NCBI GenBank assembly: GCA_021767305.1 | Contig: JAASTL010000090.1 | Span: 1 to 5,580 of the forward strand | Length of the DNA stretch: 5,580 nucleotides | Reading direction: 5' to 3' | Source of the DNA: Piscirickettsiaceae bacterium | GTDB taxonomy: Bacteria; Pseudomonadota; Gammaproteobacteria; Thiomicrospirales; Thiomicrospiraceae | Shown: positions 1-4,717 of the stretch, piece by piece | How positions within the stretch are numbered: position 1 is the stretch's first letter | Layout: each line of letters opens with the position of its first letter | Translations under genes and position numbers: made by a program | Notes under the pieces: generated by a model | The model's input: only the letters and a program-made list of their open reading frames with translations | Told to the model about the DNA's origin: nothing | The model's database searches: none

Positions 1-443
1 CTGTTGGCTCTCAAGAAATCTTTAGTCTCACCGATTAAAACCATACGTGTCGGCAATAGCAAAAACATGAAAACCGGTATGAAAATAATGAACATGCCAT
101 ACCAACCGATTGCCACCCAGTAATATTGAATAGGTATCGCAAGGAAAACCCAGAACAAGACACGTCTGTCAGCACGTCTTGTCGGGATAAGTGAAAAATA
201 TTCTTTGAGGGCTAAAAAACTGACAAAAGCCATGAAGACAATAGAACCGATTTCACCGACCAGAATGGCAACCGTGAACACAAGCACCATCACCCACCAT
301 GAACTCACTCTCTGTTGCAGTTCAGAATAGTTTTTAGCTTTGTTTTTTTGCTTAAGAAAAATGGTAACCAGACTAGCAAAAATTAAAATACCGTAAACCC
401 CGGTCAAGGCATAGAACACATTAGGTTGAATAGCATCAAACAT
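1..443 (-). CDS. Phosphatidate cytidylyltransferase family protein (CdsA/YnbB-like), C-terminus cut by window edge
   Basis: Reading the minus strand from the ATG at 443-441 gives an uninterrupted frame of 147 codons that runs off the left edge. The product is very hydrophobic: an N-terminal membrane segment (about residues 8-29), a short basic stretch (KQKNKAK, 31-37), then further membrane segments from about residue 48 on, with a loop containing FSLIPTRRADRR (about 83-94) and LLPTRMVLIGETKDFL near the cut. This pattern fits the CdsA family, which makes CDP-diacylglycerol from phosphatidic acid and CTP in the inner membrane, and especially the YnbB-like branch found beside a YnbA-like transferase. 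The C-terminal CdsA signature lies outside the window, so catalytic competence cannot be judged. The start codon shares one base with the stop of the upstream gene (TGATG), and GAGG at 454-457 lies 10 bases before it, so translational coupling is likely. The function is a family-level inference. Confidence 0.8.
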   Translation of the reverse strand, partial: MFDAIQPNVFYALTGVYGILIFASLVTIFLKQKNKAKNYSELQQRVSSWWVMVLVFTVAILVGEIGSIVFMAFVSFLALKEYFSLIPTRRADRRVLFWVFLAIPIQYYWVAIGWYGMFIIFIPVFMFLLLPTRMVLIGETKDFLRAN

Positions 444-1045
444 CAGGCATTAACCTCTTTTAAACAAGCTCTGGCACGATTGAAAGTGGTTAAAACCAAT
501 AAAGCAGTAACAACTATCATCAGCCAGTCAAACCAGGTTGCAAGTTCAAATCCTAAACCGACAATCAAGCCGAGAACACCAAAGACAAATGCACGGTCAC
601 TTTTACCCATAGGCCCGTCATAGCGTCGGCTTGAACCAGCCTGAATTGCGGCAACACCGACAAATTCGCTAAGCATTGTTAAAAACAACACCGCCAACAC
701 CCAATATGCTGAAACGCCTAATAGGAAAGCAAAGGGGAGATAGAGCGCTATGTCTGAAACAACATCCCCCACCTCATTCAAAATAGCACCTAAAGGTGAT
801 TTCATGTTGTGCTCTCTAGCTAACATGCCATCAATGGCATTCAATGCCATGCGGATAAATAGAAAGATCGGCAATAAAACAAACCAGATCAAGTTATCAG
901 TAAAGGTTAAAAACAGACCTAACAATACCGATAAAATGGCGGCTGCAAGCGTGACCTGATTTGCAGTCACACCATTGTTTGCCATAAAGGCTGTTATTGG
1001 CCTAAGAAGATTTTGAAAAGCAGGTTTTAAATCATAGATAGTCAT
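443..1045 (-). CDS. CDP-alcohol phosphatidyltransferase family protein (YnbA-like)
   Basis: This 200-residue integral membrane protein has about six hydrophobic segments. It carries the CDP-alcohol phosphotransferase signature at residues 69-94: N69-x2-D72-G73-x2-A76-R77-x8-G86-x3-N90-x3-D94. Such enzymes move a phosphoalcohol group between CDP and an acceptor to build phospholipid head groups, using metal bound by the aspartates. In the textbook motif positions 69 and 90 are Asp; here both are Asn. From memory, the RMALNAIDGMLARE...LNEVGDVVSD arrangement typifies a YnbA-like subgroup, and E. coli YnbA is of similar length. The acceptor alcohol cannot be told from sequence. Its stop overlaps the start of the CdsA-like gene, so the two form an operon: the CdsA-like enzyme could supply CDP-diacylglycerol to this one. 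The Shine-Dalgarno sequence is weak (GAAG at about 1050-1053). The gene is separated from soxZ by that gene's terminator, so it probably has its own promoter. Confidence 0.88.
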   Translation of the reverse strand: MTIYDLKPAFQNLLRPITAFMANNGVTANQVTLAAAILSVLLGLFLTFTDNLIWFVLLPIFLFIRMALNAIDGMLAREHNMKSPLGAILNEVGDVVSDIALYLPFAFLLGVSAYWVLAVLFLTMLSEFVGVAAIQAGSSRRYDGPMGKSDRAFVFGVLGLIVGLGFELATWFDWLMIVVTALLVLTTFNRARACLKEVNA

Positions 1046-1157
1046 TCAATCTTCGCTCTAAATAGATGAAAACAGCAGTTTACATTATCCTGTTCGCAAT
1101 TTTACTTGTTTTTGTATCTCTACAATAGGAAACATAATTTCACTAAACTGCAGGCAT
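1046..1157 (-). promoter_or_regulatory. Leader of the phospholipid operon with weak promoter candidates
   Basis: This spacer follows the soxZ terminator and must contain the promoter of the YnbA-like gene unless there is read-through. On the minus strand, a TTGTAG (plus 1120-1125) and a TAAAAT (plus 1099-1104) are 15 bases apart, which is short for sigma-70. A GATAAT at plus 1084-1089 has no good -35. A small dyad, TTGTA-TCTC-TACAA at 1112-1125, overlaps the candidate -35 and could be an operator or chance in A/T-rich DNA. No open frame of interest is present. Confidence 0.3.
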
Positions 1158-1193
1158 AAAAAATCCCCAACACTCATTTGAATGATGGGGATT
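1158..1193 (-). terminator. Rho-independent terminator after soxZ
   Basis: On the minus strand, AATCCCCA (plus 1186-1193) pairs perfectly with TGGGGATT (plus 1162-1169) to give an 8-bp stem. The 16-base loop can itself fold as TCATT/AATGA. The stem runs straight into a tract of six T (plus 1158-1163). It begins 27 bases after the soxZ stop and should end the soxYZ transcript, isolating it from the phospholipid genes. Confidence 0.9.
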
Positions 1194-1219
1194 AATTACA
1201 TTGGAGAATGTATAAGTGA

Positions 1220-1531
1220 TTATTTCAATTTAATCGAGCTTGAACCTGAATCACCCGTGTTGTCAGTCAACTTCACGGTTACTTCGTCACCCGCATTAGC
1301 ACTCACTTTAACCGCCATATATGGGTTGGCAGACACCGCACCCGACCATTGTGCATCAACGGCTTTAGTATCGTTGACCAATACTTCCACAACATCAATG
1401 TATTTAGCTGGATATGGTTTACCGGTTTTTTTGTTCATACGAACACCCGATTCCATTGGATGTTTAATCAGCGCCTTAACTTCTGCAACGCCACCTTTTG
1501 ATTTACCACGCATTCTGATTTTAATACTCAT
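1220..1531 (-). CDS. soxZ: Thiosulfate oxidation carrier complex protein SoxZ
   Basis: SoxZ is the partner of SoxY in the periplasmic SoxYZ heterodimer that carries sulfur intermediates between SoxXA, SoxB and, where present, SoxCD during thiosulfate oxidation. The 103-residue length is normal for the family. Recognisable blocks are IKHPMESG (22-29), PAKYI (41-45), the SANPY turn (67-71) and the GDEVTVKLTDNTGD strand pair (81-94), consistent with an immunoglobulin-like beta sandwich. There is no signal peptide, as expected, because SoxZ is exported by Tat as a passenger of SoxY. There is no cysteine. The start is backed by GAGG at 1540-1543, eight bases upstream. It lies 122 bases downstream of soxY on the same strand, an unusually wide gap for this pair, with a hairpin in between. 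Stop-proximal sequence leads to a strong terminator. Confidence 0.95.
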   Translation of the reverse strand: MSIKIRMRGKSKGGVAEVKALIKHPMESGVRMNKKTGKPYPAKYIDVVEVLVNDTKAVDAQWSGAVSANPYMAVKVSANAGDEVTVKLTDNTGDSGSSSIKLK

Positions 1532-1594
1532 GATAATTACCTCATTGAATTCTTTAAATTAAGCTGTGAAATTTTATATTTATTAATCAAGTTT

Positions 1595-1647
1595 AAAAAA
1601 GAGGGAGTTTTCTATTCGCTAAAGGTTTTAAAACCTTATCCCTCTTT
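1595..1647 (-). repeat. Nested inverted repeat with U-tract between soxY and soxZ (possible attenuator or processing hairpin)
   Basis: The outer arms AAAGAGGGA (plus 1598-1606) and TCCCTCTTT (plus 1639-1647) are perfectly complementary over 9 bp. Inside them sits a perfect 16-bp palindrome, AAGGTTTTAAAACCTT (1622-1637). In soxY mRNA the 3' arm ends in six U (plus 1595-1600), giving a terminator-like layout with a long 32-base loop that can hold its own hairpin. It starts 6 bases after the soxY stop. It may partly terminate or pause transcription, or stabilise the soxY message. A TATAAA (plus 1573-1578, minus sense) just downstream could be the -10 of an internal soxZ promoter, but no convincing -35 is seen. 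Confidence 0.7.
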
Positions 1648-1653
1648 GATAGA

Positions 1654-2121
1654 TTAACCACCACATCCACCGATGGTGACCTTAACTTCCTGTTCTGCTT
1701 TAAGTAATTTACCGCCTGCTTTGGCAACGGCAATGACGTTCATGGTTTCACCCATCTTAATTCGGGTAGAAACATAACCTACTGCACCCGCCGCAAAGCT
1801 ATATTCACAAACCAGAGGCATTGGGTTTTTACTTGCCAAAATAGCAATCGATTCCACGCCTTCAAGTCCAGATGCATCAACCGTTACCGGTGTTACGGCT
1901 CCGTTTTCTGCAATTGCAGGTGCTTTCAATTTAATATCACCAGAATCTGCCGCAGATGCCGAACCAAAAATATTACTCAGCGCATCGTCTGTCGTTTTGG
2001 CACTAAACGCTTGTTTGTTCCAATCAGCCAATACCGTGCTTGGCGTTAGTAAACCTGCATTTGCAGCCACTACAGCTGCCCCAGTTGCTAAAGATGTTTT
2101 TAAAAATGATCTACGTTTCAT
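1654..2121 (-). CDS. soxY: Thiosulfate oxidation carrier protein SoxY
   Basis: SoxY is the sulfur-binding subunit of the periplasmic SoxYZ complex. Thiosulfate is attached to a C-terminal cysteine on a flexible arm and passed among the Sox enzymes. The 155-residue product ends in GGCGG (151-155), the diagnostic swinging arm with Cys153. The N-terminus has a twin-arginine motif (RRSFLKT, 3-9), a hydrophobic core (about 10-25) and a likely cleavage site after VLA (30-32), so the folded complex should be exported by Tat. A second cysteine, Cys105, lies in the beta-sandwich body (MPLVCEYSF). Of two adjacent in-frame ATGs, the one at 2121 is seven bases from AGGAG; the one at 2124 is only four. 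A far-upstream ATG at 2160 would add 13 residues before the Tat motif and lacks support. soxZ follows on the same strand; no other sox genes are in view. Confidence 0.95.
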   Translation of the reverse strand: MKRRSFLKTSLATGAAVVAANAGLLTPSTVLADWNKQAFSAKTTDDALSNIFGSASAADSGDIKLKAPAIAENGAVTPVTVDASGLEGVESIAILASKNPMPLVCEYSFAAGAVGYVSTRIKMGETMNVIAVAKAGGKLLKAEQEVKVTIGGCGG

Positions 2122-2126
2122 CATTG

Positions 2127-2133
2127 AACTCCT
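2127..2133 (-). promoter_or_regulatory. soxY ribosome binding site
   Basis: On the minus strand this reads AGGAGTT, a strong Shine-Dalgarno sequence. It sets the soxY start at the tandem ATGATG (2124-2119) and argues against the in-frame ATG at 2160. Spacing favours the second ATG. Confidence 0.8.
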
Positions 2134-2249
2134 ATTTAAAATCGTTTTTATCGAACTCATTTAGCCTTGCAGTCATACTATTCTTAGACATATCAGTATC
2201 GGCTAATGTGCTCTTGATTTCAGGTTAAGGATTTAAAAATGGAAAACAA

Positions 2250-2284
2250 GCAAATTTGCAATTGTGCAAACATTTTGCAAGCAA
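2250..2284. repeat. GCAA/TTGC repeat cluster upstream of soxY, candidate regulator-binding array
   Basis: Within 35 bases there are five GCAA words on the plus strand, at 2250, 2258, 2266, 2277 and 2281; the first three are exactly 8 bases apart. They build overlapping dyads: the palindrome GCAAATTTGC (2250-2259) and TTTGCA-ATTG-TGCAAA (2255-2270), both perfect. The cluster lies about 130-165 bases upstream of the soxY start and overlaps the only weak -35 candidate there. This fits an operator region for soxYZ. The binding protein is unknown, and the motif is not one I can assign to a named regulator. Confidence 0.45.
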
Positions 2285-2348
2285 TCATTGAGACTCTTTA
2301 AACATTAAAAACCACATTAATTCAATGGCTTGCGGATTTTAGAAATTG

Positions 2349-2385
2349 AAAAACCCTGCAATTTAACAGAATATTGTCAGGGTTT
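2349..2385 (-). terminator. Rho-independent terminator after ndh
   Basis: On the minus strand AAACCCTG (plus 2378-2385) pairs perfectly with CAGGGTTT (plus 2351-2358), followed by a run of five T (2349-2353). Inside, CAAT and ATTG can extend the stem past a one-base bulge. It lies about 60 bases past the ndh stop and should separate ndh from soxY. Confidence 0.85.
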
Positions 2386-2446
2386 GTTTAATAATAAAAC
2401 AGACTTAGGAAAGGCTTTAAGGCAAAAAAGAAAATCTATTTTTCGG

Positions 2447-3742
2447 TTAATACAACTTGAGTTTTGGCTTGATGCGTTTTTCTAATACCCCCACCATCAC
2501 AGTCCATAAGGTCTTCCAGAAACCGTGTAACGCAAACTGATGCTGGCGATATAAACTGGCGTAAGCCCAATGTGCCAGCTTACCTTCCACCATCCAGTTT
2601 TTATGAAGCAGCTCATCTAACAGATTACCCAAAGCTTGAAAATGGCTTAATGAAACCAAAGCCCCATGGTCGGTATAGTGAAACGGCTTTAAAGGCCGCT
2701 GTTTGATTTGTGCCTGTAAATTCATGGCACAAATCTCTGCCATTTGATGGGCAGCCTGAGCAGTAGGTGGAACAGCGCGACCGTCTTCTTTAATTAAAAA
2801 GGCACAATCGCCAATGGCATAAATGGCTTCTTGCTGTTTAACTTTCAAGGTGGCTTCCACCTCTAGCTGATTAATGCGGTTACAGGGCAAATCAAGCTGA
2901 GCCAAAAAGGCCGGAGCCTTAACCCCTGCTGCCCAAACCAGTAAATCGGCTTGAATGGTTTCATCGGCGGTGATGAGTTGGTTATTGCTTACCCCTTTGA
3001 CCATGACATTGGTTTGAATCTCCACCCCCAAATCAGTCAAGGTGTTATGCGCTTTTTCAGCGAGCTTTTCGGGTAGAACCGGCAAAATTCGGTCGGTTGC
3101 TTCAATCAAGGTGACTTGTAAACTATTGTGATGAATCTTATGCACCCCAAACTGCTCTAGGCGATCCACTGTGGCATATAGTTCGGCAGCCAATTCCACT
3201 CCGGTAGCGCCGCCCCCGACTATGGCAACTTTAACGTGTTCATCAGCAGTGGCGGTCTCCGAGAACTGTAAAAACCGATTCAGTAAACTGAGGTGAAAAT
3301 CTTCCGCTTCAGCAGCACTGTCCAAGGTATGGCAGTGCTCTCGCACCCCTTGAATACCAAAATCATTACAACGAGAACCCAGAGCGAGCACTAGATAGTC
3401 ATAGTCCATCTGTCGTGCAGGCAATAGCTCTTTACCATGATGATCAATTAAGGGGCTTAAGGTAATCTGTTTGTTTGCACTGTCTAAACCGCTAAAGGTT
3501 CCCAAGTGAAAATAGTAGTGATGCTCTGCAGAATGGGCTCGATAACTTAACGCCTCGCGGCCGGTATCCAAGGCACCGGATGCCACTTCATGTAGCAGTG
3601 GTTTCCATAAATGGATACGTTGGGTATCAATCAAATTGATTTCTGCAAGTTTGGGTTTACCGAGTGATTTACCTAAACGCGTTGCCAGCTCTAGGCCTGC
3701 GGCACCGCCACCGACAATTAAAATTTTGGGAAGAGTGTTCAT
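2447..3742 (-). CDS. ndh: Type II NADH:quinone oxidoreductase (NDH-2)
   Basis: NDH-2 is a single-subunit, FAD-containing membrane-surface enzyme that oxidizes NADH and reduces quinone without pumping protons. The 431-residue length matches the family. The FAD fold begins with GGGAAG (11-16), with D39 at the end of the second strand. The NADH fold has GGGATG (176-181) and GVELA, with E214 at the end of its second strand, which favours NADH over NADPH. AIGDCA (309-314) supplies the second FAD contact, and AQAAHQ (328-333) fits the quinone-site AQxAxQ motif. The last 50 residues, rich in aromatic and basic residues with an amphipathic stretch (about 392-420), should anchor it to the inner membrane. 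Sulfide:quinone reductase was considered, but the intact NADH motif and AQxAxQ argue against it. The start has AAGG at 3750-3753, and a perfect palindrome abuts this site. It is monocistronic between its own leader and terminator. Confidence 0.93.
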   Translation of the reverse strand: MNTLPKILIVGGGAAGLELATRLGKSLGKPKLAEINLIDTQRIHLWKPLLHEVASGALDTGREALSYRAHSAEHHYYFHLGTFSGLDSANKQITLSPLIDHHGKELLPARQMDYDYLVLALGSRCNDFGIQGVREHCHTLDSAAEAEDFHLSLLNRFLQFSETATADEHVKVAIVGGGATGVELAAELYATVDRLEQFGVHKIHHNSLQVTLIEATDRILPVLPEKLAEKAHNTLTDLGVEIQTNVMVKGVSNNQLITADETIQADLLVWAAGVKAPAFLAQLDLPCNRINQLEVEATLKVKQQEAIYAIGDCAFLIKEDGRAVPPTAQAAHQMAEICAMNLQAQIKQRPLKPFHYTDHGALVSLSHFQALGNLLDELLHKNWMVEGKLAHWAYASLYRQHQFALHGFWKTLWTVMVGVLEKRIKPKLKLY

Positions 3743-3752
3743 AACGCCGCCT

Positions 3753-3768
3753 TTGAATGATCATTCAA
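3753..3768. promoter_or_regulatory. Perfect 16-bp palindrome before ndh, candidate repressor operator
   Basis: TTGAATGATCATTCAA is an exact palindrome centred about 18 bases before the ndh start codon and abutting its Shine-Dalgarno sequence. It would fall just downstream of a transcription start set by the TCTAAT at 3782-3787, a classic repressor position. Uninterrupted symmetry of this kind is common for TetR-family operators, but the protein is unknown. It is not an FNR box, because the TTGA/TCAA half-sites are two bases too far apart. Confidence 0.6.
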
Positions 3769-3781
3769 TGAAATCGGGGGA

Positions 3782-3812
3782 ATTAGAAAGCACGCCAATG
3801 TGCCGATTTGAA
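3782..3812 (-). promoter_or_regulatory. Candidate ndh promoter
   Basis: On the minus strand TCTAAT (plus 3782-3787) matches the sigma-70 -10 at five of six positions. The best -35, TTCAAA (plus 3807-3812), matches four of six but is 19 bases away. An alternative further upstream is TTGTGA with an AATAAC 17 bases later. The choice is uncertain, but TCTAAT would put the transcript start just before the palindrome. Confidence 0.35.
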
Positions 3813-3935
3813 ATAGAAAGTTAATTGGAAGTTATTGGTTTATTTAAGCATTTTCACAAGTGAGTTTTAAGTTTTTATCTGCCAGGTATGGCAATTTAAA
3901 ATCATCTTTATTCAAATTATGCTTGGTTTAAAAAG

Positions 3936-3944
3936 TGCTATGCT
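3936..3944 (+). promoter_or_regulatory. Extended -10 promoter for the CBS-domain gene
   Basis: TGCTATGCT contains the extended TG at 3936-3937 and the -10 hexamer TATGCT at 3939-3944. No good -35 lies at 17 bases, which extended -10 promoters tolerate. The transcript would start near 3951, downstream of the in-frame ATG at 3919, which supports translation from 3979. Confidence 0.45.
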
Positions 3945-3967
3945 AATTAAAAATAAACCTATAAGCC

Positions 3968-3974
3968 AAGAGGT
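3968..3974 (+). promoter_or_regulatory. Ribosome binding site of the CBS-domain gene
   Basis: AAGAGGT ends four bases before the ATG at 3979, so the core AGAGG is five bases from it. The upstream in-frame ATG at 3919 has no such sequence, so 3979 is the chosen start. Confidence 0.75.
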
Positions 3975-3978
3975 GTTT

Positions 3979-4593
3979 ATGTTTGCTATCTACAATATCA
4001 ATGGTCGAGCATTTCGTGACAGCCTTGAAAACCTAAAGAAGGTGCGTAAACCTGACACCGCATTTGAAACCGAGTTACAGCAAAATGTGGCTGCCGATGA
4101 AACTATTGTGATTCAAGGGCATGACAATGAGGTGCCTATTTCCAATCAAAAAAGCATCAATGCCTACCGTAAACTTCTGCATGCCAATGAAAAAACCGTC
4201 ATAGTGCATGCTTATCAACTGATGACTCACCCGGTAAAAACCATCATGTCTAATCTTTCTTTGACGCAAGCTTATGAAGACTTCCAAGCTGAAAACCTGA
4301 ATCAGTTTCCGGTGTTATCGCCAGAAAGACAATTAATAGGCATGGTCACACGCCAGCAAGTGACCGAAGCTTACTTTGAACGACCGGCACAGACCGTTGC
4401 AGATCTAATAAGTGGTGATCTACTCACTGCAGACCCTATTTCTGATATTCGACGGGTAGCCAAAGTCATGGTTGAATACAGGCTCTCAGCCATTCCCATT
4501 ACTGACGAGGCGGACCACCTAGTGGGGATTATCAGCAAAACCGATATTGTCAAAGCCTTGACGACAGAACCTCCACTCAGCTTATGGGCTTAA
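3979..4593 (+). CDS. Two-CBS-domain protein (Bateman module), function unknown
   Basis: This soluble protein of 204 residues has no signal or membrane segment. An N-terminal part (1 to about 75, beginning MFAIYNINGR) matches no domain I can name. It is followed by two CBS motifs: CBS1 at about 80-130 (LMTHPVKTI ... LIGMVTRQQV) and CBS2 at about 143-195 (LISGDLLTA ... LVGIISKTDIVKAL). Paired CBS motifs form a Bateman module that usually binds AMP, ADP, ATP or related ligands. CBS2 keeps the conserved Asp (D189 in SKTDI) that contacts ribose; CBS1 has Gln there, so a single working site is likely. No enzymatic domain is attached, so a sensor or partner role is probable. It is divergent from ndh and 124 bases upstream of sbtA on the same strand, with no strong terminator between. 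A role in sbtA control is a guess from position. The start at 3979 rests on its ribosome site. Confidence 0.88.
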   Translation: MFAIYNINGRAFRDSLENLKKVRKPDTAFETELQQNVAADETIVIQGHDNEVPISNQKSINAYRKLLHANEKTVIVHAYQLMTHPVKTIMSNLSLTQAYEDFQAENLNQFPVLSPERQLIGMVTRQQVTEAYFERPAQTVADLISGDLLTADPISDIRRVAKVMVEYRLSAIPITDEADHLVGIISKTDIVKALTTEPPLSLWA

Positions 4594-4622
4594 GGGTTTG
4601 ATAACCTATCTTTTATAAGATT

Positions 4623-4657
4623 GATATTTCTCTATAGATACCTAAGAGAATATCTAT
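4623..4657 (+). promoter_or_regulatory. Overlapping dyad repeats upstream of sbtA, candidate activator site
   Basis: Two inverted repeats share a right arm. GATATTTCTCT (4623-4633) faces AGAGAATATC (4645-4654), matching except for one extra T. ATAGATA (4634-4640) and TATCTAT (4651-4657) are a perfect 7-bp dyad separated by 10 bases. There is no T-tract, so it is not a terminator. The block ends at the candidate -35 of sbtA, a position from which LysR-type activators often act. The identity of any regulator is unknown. Confidence 0.4.
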
Positions 4658-4687
4658 TCACAACTTATACAAAACTAGTACTATAAA
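4657..4687 (+). promoter_or_regulatory. Candidate sbtA promoter
   Basis: TTCACA (4657-4662) matches the -35 consensus at five of six positions. Two -10 choices follow: TACTAT (4679-4684, 16-base spacer, four of six) and TATAAA (4682-4687, 19-base spacer, five of six). Non-ideal spacing would suit a promoter needing an activator. A short leader of about 25 bases would lead to the ATG at 4718. Confidence 0.45.
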
Positions 4688-4717
4688 ACCCGATTATTAC
4701 AAAAGAGGGTCTTTATT

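Larger units (their letters stand above)
2134..2446. other. Non-coding spacer between ndh and soxY
   Basis: This stretch of about 310 bases has no convincing gene on either strand: short frames lack ribosome sites and family character. It holds the ndh terminator (2349-2385), the GCAA/TTGC cluster (2250-2284) and, towards 2134-2250, the presumed soxY leader. On the minus strand a TTGCAA (plus 2256-2261) followed 17-19 bases later by TTTTAA/TTAAAT-like hexamers is the only sigma-70-like pair seen, and it is weak. If used, the leader would be roughly 90 bases long. Confidence 0.6.
3743..3978. other. Divergent intergenic region between ndh and the CBS-domain gene
   Basis: This 236-base non-coding region serves both divergent genes. 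Besides the palindrome and the ndh promoter candidate, it holds a small dyad, TGCCA-GGTA-TGGCA (3880-3893), about midway, and the extended -10 of the CBS gene. No small gene is supported. Confidence 0.6.

Noticed and set aside
426..959. Short plus-strand frames opposite the phospholipid genes (426-623 and 750-959)
   Set aside because: Both lie opposite a membrane protein with an intact catalytic motif and have no ribosome sites.
1182..1562. 126-codon plus-strand frame opposite soxZ
   Set aside because: It is antisense to soxZ, runs through the terminator stem, lacks a ribosome site and has a low-complexity Ser/Thr/Leu composition typical of a shadow frame.
2040..2228. 62-codon plus-strand frame at the soxY start
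   Set aside because: It is antisense to the Tat signal region and its leucine-rich product just mirrors that hydrophobic sequence.
2255..2270. Possible sigma-54 promoter in the TTGC-rich cluster
   Set aside because: The GC and TTGC elements are not at the required -24/-12 spacing and the GG of the -24 element is absent.
2447..3742. Sulfide:quinone oxidoreductase or flavocytochrome c instead of NDH-2
   Set aside because: An intact NADH-binding GGGATG with acidic E214, plus AQAAHQ and the Ndh-like C-terminus, fit NDH-2; the cysteines do not form the SQR pattern as I know it.
3919..3978. 20-residue N-terminal extension of the CBS protein
   Set aside because: The upstream ATG has no ribosome site and lies before the likely transcript start, whereas AAGAGGT precedes the ATG at 3979.
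4597..4616. Terminator after the CBS gene (GGTT-TGAT-AACC followed by CTTTT)
   Set aside because: The stem is only 4 bp and the T-run is short and not adjacent, so efficient termination is unlikely.
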